Assembly (NCBI GenBank): GCA_027493955.1 | Contig: JAOSJT010000001.1 | Span: 1,475,131-1,539,130 of the forward strand | Length of the DNA: 64,000 nt | DNA from: Bacteroidia bacterium | GTDB lineage: Bacteria > Bacteroidota > Ignavibacteria > SZUA-365 | Direction of reading: 5' to 3' | In this document: positions 9,592 to 17,220 of the stretch, in pieces | Position numbering within the stretch: the first letter of the stretch is position 1 | How the letters are laid out: each line of letters begins with the position of its first letter | Program-made: the position numbers and the translations under genes | The notes under the pieces: generated by a model | Database searches by the model: none | Seen by the model: only the letters and a program-made list of their open reading frames with translations | Told to the model about the DNA's origin: nothing

Positions 9592-10284
9592 ATGAATGAG
9601 ACAAGAGAACATCGAGACGCGGAACAGCATCCGGAGCCCGGATACGATGCATTGCTTCGGGACCTCCGCTCATTGCCGAAAGTCAACGCCCCTCTGGATT
9701 TTCAGCACCATCTCAACGAAAAGCTCAACGCGCTGCGCCACGTCGAAGCCCTGCCGTGGTGGAAGCGTTTTTTTATGCCGGCCCGTGAAGGCGGGTACCA
9801 AATCCCGGCATTCGCCTACGGGGCCGTTGCGACTGTCGTTGTGCTTGCGGTGTCTGTGTACGTGTACCGCGCATCCTTCGTCGAAGAGACTTTCCGGTCG
9901 GAACAGGAAACGCCGGCGGAACAGGTCCTTCCTGAGCAACAGGACATCGACCAACCGGCCCAACAACCCGTCGTGAAGGAGAAGCTGCCTCCCCCTTCTC
10001 CTTCCTCTCCTGCTACTCCTCCGGCTGCGCGACAACCAGAACTTCGGCCTATGCCCCCACCGCCGGTCACAAGAACGCCCGCCCCCGCCCCCGCGCGAAG
10101 AAGTCCCGAGGTTCGCGAGGAAGCCAACGCGACAGAGTCCAACGAATTGAAATTCAGAACCCGCGGTGATTTTGACTATGATCCGGAATTCAGTTCGCCG
10201 CAGGATAGCGTCATGCGGCGTTTGGATTCTCTTCGGAAGCTGCAAATGGACAGAAGACCGCCGAACCAACCCAATCCCCGTTAA
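9592..10284 (+). CDS. Probable anti-sigma factor, single-pass membrane protein
   Basis: 230 residues. The N-terminal 85 residues are cytoplasmic and helical, with DFQHHLNEKLNAL followed by the PWWKRFF pattern often seen just before the membrane in anti-sigma proteins. A single membrane helix spans about 85-100. The periplasmic part is rich in Gln, Pro and Ala (about 115-180) and ends in a charged tail. I do not recognise a named family domain; no zinc-binding HxxxCxxC motif is present. The assignment rests on position directly after the ECF sigma gene and on topology. Confidence 0.6.
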   Translation: MNETREHRDAEQHPEPGYDALLRDLRSLPKVNAPLDFQHHLNEKLNALRHVEALPWWKRFFMPAREGGYQIPAFAYGAVATVVVLAVSVYVYRASFVEETFRSEQETPAEQVLPEQQDIDQPAQQPVVKEKLPPPSPSSPATPPAARQPELRPMPPPPVTRTPAPAPARRSPEVREEANATESNELKFRTRGDFDYDPEFSSPQDSVMRRLDSLRKLQMDRRPPNQPNPR

Positions 10285-10287
10285 CTC

Positions 10288-11580
10288 ATGGATGCCGTCC
10301 TCCCGGCCGTCCCCCTCGCGGAGCGGCAGCGTCCCCGCAACATCGCCGAATACGTCGGGCAGCGTCACCTCATAGCGCCCGGTAAGCCCCTCACGCAAAT
10401 GATGGAGCGTGGAGCGCTTTTCAGTATGATACTGTGGGGTCCACCCGGATCGGGGAAAACCACGCTCGCACGTTTGCTGAGCGGTACGAGCAAGGCCGTG
10501 TTCGAGCAGCTTTCGGCTGTGTCCTCCGGTGTCAAAGATGTGCGTGCCATTATCGAGGCGGCGAAAAAGCGTCGCTGGGAGTTGGGTGAGAGACAAACCA
10601 TTCTCTTTATCGATGAGATTCACCGCTTCAACAAATCGCAGCAAGATGCGTTGCTGCAGGCAGTGGAACAGGGTGACATCGTGCTCATCGGTGCGACAAC
10701 GGAAAATCCGTCCTTTGAAATCATCCCGCCGCTGCGTTCGCGCGCGCGGACGTTCATTCTGAATCCTCTCACCATGGAGGATCTCCAGACGATATTGCAG
10801 CGCGCGCTCGACACGGATGTCGCTCTCTCCCGACTTGACGTACGCATCGAGGATGCGGATATGCTGATTGCGTACAGCGGAGGCGATGCCAGAACGCTGC
10901 TCAACGGGCTCGAAATGTGCTGCCTGCTTGCAGAGCAGGATGGGAAAGTCGTCATCACTCAGGCGGTACTCGAAGAGGCCTTCCAGCGCGCTTTCGCCAA
11001 GTACGACAAAGGCGGGGAGGAACATTATAACATCATTTCCGCCTTCATCAAATCCGTACGCGGCAGCGATCCGGACGCGGCGCTGTACTGGATGGCGCGC
11101 ATGCTCGAGGGAGGCGAGGATCCGCTGTTCGTCGCCCGCCGCCTTATTGTGCTCGCATCCGAGGACATCGGCAACGCCGATCCGAACGCCCTGCTACTCG
11201 CGACAGCATGCTTTCAGGCGGTGCATGCGATTGGCATGCCCGAAGCGCGGATCGTTCTCGCACAAACCGCCACCTTTCTCGCCAGTACCGGGAAAAGCAA
11301 TGCCGCCTACCTCGGCATTGAAAAGGCCTACGCGGACATCCGCGCACTTCCGCCCTATCCCGTGCCACTGCATCTGCGCAACGCCCCGACGAGCCTGATG
11401 AAATCCCAGGGCTACGGCAAGGGTTACAAATACGCCCATGATTTCGCCGGACATTTCGTGGAACAGCACTATCTGCCCGACGAGCTGAAAGACAGGATAT
11501 ACTACGAACCCACGGAAGAAGGACGCGAAGCCCGGATTCGGGAACATCTCCGAACGCTGTGGAAACGCCGCAGAAGCTGA
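10288..11580 (+). CDS. rarA: Replication-associated recombination protein A (AAA+ ATPase)
   Basis: 430 residues, typical of RarA/MgsA. It opens with PRNIAEYVGQRHL, has Walker A GPPGSGKTT near residue 50, Walker B LFIDEIHRFN near 108, sensor I GATTENPSFE, and the C-terminal RarA-specific helical domain with PEARIVLAQTATFLA and the SLMKSQGYGKGYKYAHD segment. It acts at stalled replication forks, related to clamp-loader ATPases. It begins 3 bases after the anti-sigma gene, so it is probably co-transcribed with the sigma pair. Confidence 0.95.
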   Translation: MDAVLPAVPLAERQRPRNIAEYVGQRHLIAPGKPLTQMMERGALFSMILWGPPGSGKTTLARLLSGTSKAVFEQLSAVSSGVKDVRAIIEAAKKRRWELGERQTILFIDEIHRFNKSQQDALLQAVEQGDIVLIGATTENPSFEIIPPLRSRARTFILNPLTMEDLQTILQRALDTDVALSRLDVRIEDADMLIAYSGGDARTLLNGLEMCCLLAEQDGKVVITQAVLEEAFQRAFAKYDKGGEEHYNIISAFIKSVRGSDPDAALYWMARMLEGGEDPLFVARRLIVLASEDIGNADPNALLLATACFQAVHAIGMPEARIVLAQTATFLASTGKSNAAYLGIEKAYADIRALPPYPVPLHLRNAPTSLMKSQGYGKGYKYAHDFAGHFVEQHYLPDELKDRIYYEPTEEGREARIREHLRTLWKRRRS

Positions 11581-11657
11581 AATCTGGCGCACTCTCAGCA
11601 CCAGCTCCCCCCGTCAGCGACGGACAGCATGTGCTCTGCCGGAGCGAGCTTTCTTCG

Positions 11658-12317
11658 TCACTCTCCTCCAATGAGATCGATCAGAAACTTCAACGCCTGA
11701 ATGACGTTGAGTTGCGGTCCCGTGTATTGCTCTGCACGGCGGTAGCCCAACACCGGGTTGTATCCACCATAGCTGCCCTGAACCCTGGCCGCTTCGATGA
11801 CCCATGACGGGACGAACTGCTCAAATTTCATCACATCCTCAAGACGGAAGCTGACCGGCGGAAGCGAATCGCGAACGAAGCCCGAACCCGCGAGCATTTC
11901 CCTCACCACCATATCCTTGTATTGCGGATACTCCCCGATCAGTCGCGTCAATTCCACCCAGGCCTGCTCCGGTGTGATTTCGGGATCCAGTACACGCTTC
12001 GGTGGAGTCCAGACGCGGGCGCTATCCGGTTTCGGTATAAAGACGTCAACCTCCGCTACCTGTGTTTCCGGTATCCGTTGCTGCACGGTTTGCGGCGGCG
12101 ACGGTACGGGGACGACGCGGCTCGCAGCATGCTCAAGAGGCTTTGCGGGCGCCGGGGTATCGCGCAATTCGGTATCAGCTTCGGTAAGCACGAAATAGAG
12201 CTGGCGCTCCGTTTTGACCACCTCGCGCAGATAGATGATTGATGCCATCAGAAGGAAAACAGCGTGTGCGCCAAGAGTGATCAGTAACGCTGCTCGATGT
12301 GCCGTGAACGCCCTCAT
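11658..12317 (-). CDS. Membrane-anchored protein of unknown function
   Basis: 219 residues. A short basic N-terminus is followed by one hydrophobic helix (about 9-28, LLITLGAHAVFLLMASIIYL). A proline-rich linker (about 55-105) then leads to a C-terminal globular region of about 110 residues with no motif that I recognise. This layout, cytoplasmic tail plus helix plus Pro-rich linker, is TonB-like or energy-transducer-like, but the C-terminus lacks a clear TonB motif. It follows upp by 34 bases on the same strand and is convergent with rarA. Confidence 0.6.
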   Translation of the reverse strand: MRAFTAHRAALLITLGAHAVFLLMASIIYLREVVKTERQLYFVLTEADTELRDTPAPAKPLEHAASRVVPVPSPPQTVQQRIPETQVAEVDVFIPKPDSARVWTPPKRVLDPEITPEQAWVELTRLIGEYPQYKDMVVREMLAGSGFVRDSLPPVSFRLEDVMKFEQFVPSWVIEAARVQGSYGGYNPVLGYRRAEQYTGPQLNVIQALKFLIDLIGGE

Positions 12318-12351
12318 GCGTCAGCTCTCACCTTGCGACATCTGTTAGTGC

Positions 12352-12996
12352 TCATTCCGTACCAAACAGTCTGTCCCCCGCATCCCCGAGGCCCGGACGG
12401 ATATAGCCGTTGTCATCGAGTTGGCGGTCCAACGCCGCGACATACATGTGCAGATCGGGATCGTGTTGCGCAATGACGTGTACGCCCGGAGGAGCGGCGA
12501 CAAGGGCCAGGAGCCGGATGCGTCCGGCACCCGCGGCACGTAATTGGTTTAGCGCCGCCAACGCGCTTCCTCCGGTCGCCAACATGGGATCGAGCAGTAG
12601 CACCTCACTGTCGGCGAGATGTGACGGAAGTTTGGTATAGTACGACACGCTTTCCAGCGTCCGCTCGTTGCGATACATACCGAGATGTCCGACAGCGGCA
12701 TTGGGAAACACATCCAGCGCACCATCGAGCATACCGAGACCCGCACGCAGGATAGGTACGAGAATCACGCGGCGCAGGACTTCGACGCCCTCCGTTTCCT
12801 CCAGCGGCGTCTGTATGACTACGGAACGCGTTTCGAGCGTTGACGATGCCTCGAGAGTCAGCACGCGCGCGATGCGCCGGAGGGCAGCGCGGAACTCCCG
12901 TCTGGTGGTAGACGCCGCACGCATGACGCTCATATCGGCGGCTACCGCGGGGTGGCGTGAAACGTGCAACGTGGACGGTATTGATGAATGCTCCAT
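12352..12996 (-). CDS. upp: Uracil phosphoribosyltransferase
   Basis: 214 residues, standard for Upp. It makes UMP from uracil and PRPP in pyrimidine salvage. The PRPP-binding loop LLLDPMLATGGSA is near residue 131. The uracil-binding end DNGYIRPGLGDAGDRLFGT is intact, as is the ILRAGLGMLDG segment. It is divergent from the cation transporter gene with about 70 bases between the starts, and is likely co-transcribed with the membrane protein downstream. Confidence 0.96.
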   Translation of the reverse strand: MEHSSIPSTLHVSRHPAVAADMSVMRAASTTRREFRAALRRIARVLTLEASSTLETRSVVIQTPLEETEGVEVLRRVILVPILRAGLGMLDGALDVFPNAAVGHLGMYRNERTLESVSYYTKLPSHLADSEVLLLDPMLATGGSALAALNQLRAAGAGRIRLLALVAAPPGVHVIAQHDPDLHMYVAALDRQLDDNGYIRPGLGDAGDRLFGTE

Positions 12997-13067
12997 ATGG
13001 AAACATACATTGCCGGAAGACCAGCATCAATACAGGACGATTTTTTGCGCTTCCGTCTGACACGGTT

Positions 13068-14504
13068 ATGCGGTATTTTTCATGCATGCAACCATCCGTC
13101 CCGGCTCACGATCACGAAGTCATGGTAAGGGAAAAACACCGCGTCGCAATGACGTCCGTGATTGCGGCAGTGGCTTTAACCGGACTGAAACTCGGTGTGG
13201 GATTATGGACCGGTTCTCTGGGCATACTGTCTGAAGCCCTGCACTCAGGGCTCGATCTTGTGGCTGCACTCGTGACGCTGGTCGCGGTACGCATTTCCGA
13301 CCGTCCGCCGGACAGGGATCATCAGTTCGGTCACGGAAAAATTGAAAATCTTTCTGCGCTGTTCGAAACACTCCTGCTGCTCGTCACATGCGGTTGGATT
13401 CTCTACGAGGCATGGGACCGGCTTGCCACCGGCGCTGTGCACATCGATCTGAACGTGTATGCGTTCGCTGTCATCATCATTTCTATTGTCGTGGACATTT
13501 CGCGTTCACGCGCACTCATGCGCATCGCGAAAAATACAACAGCCCAGGCCCTCGAAGCGGACGCTCTGCATTTCCAGACGGACATTTACAGTTCCTCCGT
13601 CGTGTTGCTCGGGCTTGTTACCGTCGCGATCGGGTTTCCGGAAGCAGATGCAATAGCGGCGGCAGTGGTCGCATTCATTGTTATCGGGATCAGCGTCCGC
13701 CTTGGGCGGCGCACGATCGATGGATTGCTCGACAGGGTTCCGGAAGGCGTAGAGGAAAGCGTCCGGCAGGTAATCCTGGAAGTGGACGGAGTCGAGAGTA
13801 TCCGCTCCCTTCGCTTGCGGCCTTCCGGCGGCGCGCTCTTCGTGAATCTCGTGATAGGCATACAGCGTACGACCTGGTTCGACAGGGCGCACCGCATAGT
13901 TGACGCAGTGGAGGCCGCACTCGCCCGGGAGTTTCCGCGTATGGATGTGATCGTTCACTCCGAACCCGTCGTGGGCATACGGGAAAAACTCTCCGACCAC
14001 ATTGAATGGCTCGTGCGGCAGAGCGGACTGACGGCGCACAACGTGCAGATACTGTGGGTGGAGGACGGGTATGTTCTGGATTTCGACATTGAGTATCCGC
14101 AAGGAACGAGTTTTACCGACGCGCATACGCTGGCTACGGAAGTCGAAGACAGGATACGCACTGCCCTTCCGCTGATGCGCGAGGTGCGCATTCACCTCGA
14201 GGAAGAGATGGTCACCGCACTTCCCGGGAGGGACGTCACGGGACGTGAACACCGGATTGTGTGTGACGCTGAAGCACTGTTTCTGCGCACGCCCGACGTC
14301 CGTGGCGGATCCGGCATCCGCTGTTACGATACTGTGGAAGGGCTGAAATTCAGCGCGTGTATACAGCTCCCCGCCCGTCTCTCCCTGGCGGAAATGCACG
14401 GCGTCATTGACGCACTCGAGGGTGAAATCAAGGGACTCGACGCTCGCATCAGGAATGTCTTTCTGCACGCCGAACCCGTCGACGATACTCCTACATTTCT
14501 GTGA
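13068..14504 (+). CDS. Cation diffusion facilitator transporter with long C-terminal region
   Basis: 478 residues from ATG 13068; ATG 13086 is equally possible, and the open frame further upstream would overlap the divergent upp start. Six membrane helices span about 25-215. The metal-site patterns are HSGLD in helix 2 and HFQTD in helix 5, as in zinc/iron/manganese CDF antiporters. The cytoplasmic dimerisation domain follows from about 220 (PEGVEESVRQVILEVDGV). The protein then continues about 150 residues further than a 300-residue CDF, with two more segments resembling the same ferredoxin-like fold. The last 14 bases overlap the convergent flavin reductase gene. Confidence 0.9.
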   Translation: MRYFSCMQPSVPAHDHEVMVREKHRVAMTSVIAAVALTGLKLGVGLWTGSLGILSEALHSGLDLVAALVTLVAVRISDRPPDRDHQFGHGKIENLSALFETLLLLVTCGWILYEAWDRLATGAVHIDLNVYAFAVIIISIVVDISRSRALMRIAKNTTAQALEADALHFQTDIYSSSVVLLGLVTVAIGFPEADAIAAAVVAFIVIGISVRLGRRTIDGLLDRVPEGVEESVRQVILEVDGVESIRSLRLRPSGGALFVNLVIGIQRTTWFDRAHRIVDAVEAALAREFPRMDVIVHSEPVVGIREKLSDHIEWLVRQSGLTAHNVQILWVEDGYVLDFDIEYPQGTSFTDAHTLATEVEDRIRTALPLMREVRIHLEEEMVTALPGRDVTGREHRIVCDAEALFLRTPDVRGGSGIRCYDTVEGLKFSACIQLPARLSLAEMHGVIDALEGEIKGLDARIRNVFLHAEPVDDTPTFL

Positions 14505-14973
14505 GTCTTCCGTATTTCCCGCGAAAGTACAAAAGCGGCGGAGCGTCGCGCAGGACTCGCATATCCTGCACTTCCGCCAGAAAGATACTGTGATCGCCAC
14601 CATCGTAGACGGCTGTTACCCGCACGTCCAAATATGCGATGGAGCCCTCGATCACCGGACAACCGGAGTCCGTCTCCCACACGGTTGCGTGCTTGAAGCG
14701 GTCCGCCGGCGGAGCGCCGGCGAATACCGTTGAAAGCAGCTGTTGATCCTCGGCGAGGATATTTACGACAAACCGTCCGCTTTCCTCGATCGCATCGTGT
14801 GAGGTTGTGTTTTTTGCGATGTTGATCTGTATCAGCATCGGCTCCAGGGAAACCGATGTGAAAGAATTTATTGTCAGTCCGACATATTCATTCCCGAATC
14901 GTGTCGTCACGATAGTCACTCCTGTGACAAAGGATCCGAGGACTTGTCGGAATCGCATACTTTGCTCAGTCAT
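14491..14973 (-). CDS. Flavin reductase-like (FMN-binding) protein
   Basis: 160 residues from the ATG at 14973, which has TTGGAG seven bases upstream; an in-frame ATG at 14994 would leave no such site. The protein has the flavin reductase-like split-barrel pattern: FRQVLGSFVTGVTIVTT at the N-terminus, GLTINSFTSVSLEPMLIQINI in the middle, and DHSIFLAEVQDM near the C-terminus. Members bind FMN and reduce it with NAD(P)H, usually supplying a partner monooxygenase. No partner gene is adjacent. It overlaps the convergent CDF gene by 14 bases. Confidence 0.9.
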   Translation of the reverse strand: MTEQSMRFRQVLGSFVTGVTIVTTRFGNEYVGLTINSFTSVSLEPMLIQINIAKNTTSHDAIEESGRFVVNILAEDQQLLSTVFAGAPPADRFKHATVWETDSGCPVIEGSIAYLDVRVTAVYDGGDHSIFLAEVQDMRVLRDAPPLLYFRGKYGRLTEM

Positions 14974-15049
14974 CGAAAATCTCCAATTGGCCATTCATAC
15001 GTGTGCGACGTGTTGTGCGCACCGGGATATACCATAACACGGAAAATGC

Positions 15050-15079
15050 AAAAAAAGCGCCCCGGGGAGTCCGGGGCGC
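15050..15079 (-). terminator. Rho-independent terminator after the aldehyde dehydrogenase gene
   Basis: A perfect 9-bp stem (GCGCCCCGG at 15057-15065 with CCGGGGCGC at 15071-15079) with a 5-base loop. On the minus strand it is followed by seven T residues. It lies about 20 bases beyond the stop at 15100 and ends the Rrf2-dehydrogenase transcript. Confidence 0.9.
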
Positions 15080-15099
15080 CCGCTTTGAATGAAAGAACC

Positions 15100-16632
15100 T
15101 TAGATGTCGAATTTGATGCCCTGTGCGAGAGGCAGCGAGGAGCCGTAGTTGATGGTGTTGGTCTGACGCCGCATGTAGGCTTTCCATGCGTCGGAGCCGG
15201 ATTCGCGTCCGCCGCCGGTTTCCTTCTCGCCGCCGAACGCTCCGCCAATTTCCGCACCCGAGGTACCGATATTCACGTTGGCGATACCACAGTCGGATCC
15301 CCAATGCGAGAGGAAGGTCTCGGCCTCCTGCAGTTTGTCCGTGAAAATGGCCGAAGAGAGTCCCTGCACGACACCATTCTGAAGAGCGATCGCGTTTTCG
15401 ACCTCTCCCGAGTACTTGATCAGATAGAGAATCGGGGCGAAGGTCTCTTCCTGCACGATGTGGAAATGATTCTCGGCCTCTACGATAGCCGGACGGACGT
15501 AGCATCCGGACTCAAAACCGGGTCCGGTGAGCACCTCTCCGCCGTATATCACCGCGCCACCTTCCGCACGGGCGAGTTCGAGCGCCTTGGTGAACATCGC
15601 CACGGCTGCGGTATCGATGAGGGGACCGACATGATTGCTCTCGTCCATCGGCGTACCGATGCGCAGAGACGTGTAGGCCTTCACAATGGCGTCTTTGACC
15701 GTGTCGTAGATGCTGTCGTGAATGATGAGGCGTCGCGTGGTGGTACAGCGCTGACCCGCTGTGCCCACGGCACCGAAGACAATGGCTGGCACCGCCATCT
15801 TCAGGTTGGCATGCGGCGAGAGAATGATCGCATTGTTTCCGCCCAGTTCGAGAATGGCGCGGCCAAAGCGACGCGCAACGACTTCGTTGGCGTGACGGCC
15901 CACGGCCGTTGAACCGGTGACAGACACGAGCGGGATGCGTTTATCGTTGAGCATGCGCTCGCCGATGGTCGCTCCCTTTCCGATGACAAGGGAGAACAAG
16001 CCTTCAGGAAGATTATGCTCCTTGAGCACCTCTCCGATAATATTCTGGCAGGCGATGGCGGTAAGCGGCACTTTCGATGATGGTTTCCAGAGATTCACAT
16101 CGCCGCACACCGCCGCGATCATCGCGTTCCAGGACCATACCGCAACGGGGAAGTTGAATGCGGAAATGGTCAGTACCACACCGAGGGGATGATACTGATC
16201 GTACATGCGATGTTTTTCGCGCTCTGAATGCATGGTGAAGCCGTAGAGCTGGCGTGACTGACCGACGGCGAAGTCGCAGATATCAATCATCTCCTGGACC
16301 TCACCCAGGCCCTCCTGCAACGATTTACCCATCTCGAAGGAGACCAGCATTCCCAGAGGCTGCTTGTATTCGCGCAGCTTGTTGCCGATGATGCGGACGA
16401 TTTCTCCACGCTTGGGCGCGGGAACGGTTCGCCACCATGCGAAGGCCTCAGCAGCCTTTTGCATGACTTTCTCATAATCCTCCTCGGAGGCCTGATACAC
16501 TTTCGCGATGAATTCTCCTGTGGCCGGAGAATGAACGTCAATGACGCCGGCGGTGGTGGATGTATACCACTCCTGACCCGACGAAGCGCCGTAATTGATC
16601 TCCCTGATTCCCAGGACGTTGAGAAACTCCAT
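15100..16632 (-). CDS. Aldehyde dehydrogenase, ALDH7-like (semialdehyde dehydrogenase)
   Basis: 510 residues. The NAD-dependent aldehyde dehydrogenase fold shows [13 protein letters not shown], the cofactor segment [10 protein letters not shown], the catalytic Glu in ILELGGNN and the catalytic Cys in [19 protein letters not shown] and [10 protein letters not shown] are characteristic of the ALDH7/antiquitin branch, whose members oxidise aminoadipate semialdehyde or its cyclic form in lysine degradation; other aldehydes are possible. The gene starts 9 bases after an Rrf2-type regulator and is followed by a strong terminator, so the two form a compact regulated operon. Confidence 0.92.
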   Translation of the reverse strand: MEFLNVLGIREINYGASSGQEWYTSTTAGVIDVHSPATGEFIAKVYQASEEDYEKVMQKAAEAFAWWRTVPAPKRGEIVRIIGNKLREYKQPLGMLVSFEMGKSLQEGLGEVQEMIDICDFAVGQSRQLYGFTMHSEREKHRMYDQYHPLGVVLTISAFNFPVAVWSWNAMIAAVCGDVNLWKPSSKVPLTAIACQNIIGEVLKEHNLPEGLFSLVIGKGATIGERMLNDKRIPLVSVTGSTAVGRHANEVVARRFGRAILELGGNNAIILSPHANLKMAVPAIVFGAVGTAGQRCTTTRRLIIHDSIYDTVKDAIVKAYTSLRIGTPMDESNHVGPLIDTAAVAMFTKALELARAEGGAVIYGGEVLTGPGFESGCYVRPAIVEAENHFHIVQEETFAPILYLIKYSGEVENAIALQNGVVQGLSSAIFTDKLQEAETFLSHWGSDCGIANVNIGTSGAEIGGAFGGEKETGGGRESGSDAWKAYMRRQTNTINYGSSLPLAQGIKFDI

Positions 16633-16641
16633 GAATGCACC

Positions 16642-17088
16642 TCACCTTGGCAATTGAGACGTTGTGACAGTTGACTGTATGCGTTCGAGAACCTGCGCGA
16701 GCGTTATGCCGCGCATCTCGTCTTCAATGCGTATTTGAATATCGGCGAACAGATCGAGAAACCAGGCATGCAGAAGACCGGCGTCGTTCTGTGTCGAAGC
16801 GTTCCCCTTGCCCACATCGAGGTGGAAGGCCTTCTCTGTTTCGACGGAGCAATAGACTTCCTGAAGATGGATCGCTCGGGCCGGTTTGGCGAGAAGAAAA
16901 CCGCCCGCACTTCCGCGCGTACTCCGGACGACACCCCCGCGGACGAGCATGGAAAGGATATTCCGTAAGCGCGAGGGATGCGTTCCCATACGACGCGAAA
17001 GCTCTTCACTGGAAAGCGAATGCTCTCCCGCCTCCGCGAGGAAGCAGAGAGCTTGAATGGCTGTGAAGAGTTTGGTAGAAGCAGACAT
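16642..17088 (-). CDS. Rrf2-family transcriptional regulator
   Basis: 148 residues. The winged helix-turn-helix is clear: LFTAIQALCFLAEAG, then LSSEELSRRMGTHPSRLRNILSMLVRGGVV, then STRGSAGGFLLAKP. The three-cysteine cluster that binds an iron-sulfur centre in IscR and NsrR is absent; only Cys15 and one Cys near residue 80 remain, so sensing through a cluster is unlikely. It sits 9 bases upstream of the aldehyde dehydrogenase gene, which it probably controls. A perfect palindrome 8 bases in front of its start codon is the likely self-operator. Confidence 0.92.
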   Translation of the reverse strand: MSASTKLFTAIQALCFLAEAGEHSLSSEELSRRMGTHPSRLRNILSMLVRGGVVRSTRGSAGGFLLAKPARAIHLQEVYCSVETEKAFHLDVGKGNASTQNDAGLLHAWFLDLFADIQIRIEDEMRGITLAQVLERIQSTVTTSQLPR

Positions 17089-17095
17089 GCGATAA

Positions 17096-17116
17096 TTGTT
17101 ACAGATCCTGTAACAA
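17096..17116. promoter_or_regulatory. Perfect palindrome, candidate Rrf2 operator
   Basis: TTGTTACAG and CTGTAACAA form a perfect 9-bp inverted repeat around a 3-base centre. It lies directly before the start codon of the Rrf2-family gene (start at 17088). Position and symmetry suit a homodimeric regulator that represses its own operon. Binding is inferred. Confidence 0.65.
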
Positions 17117-17220
17117 ATTTCGCAAATCCGGAGATGTCTGTCAAGGGGTCACAACGGGAAATCCGTCGGTGAGGTATCGCCAATCCGGTCTCTCGCGTGT
17201 CACGGAAGTGGATGCAACCC

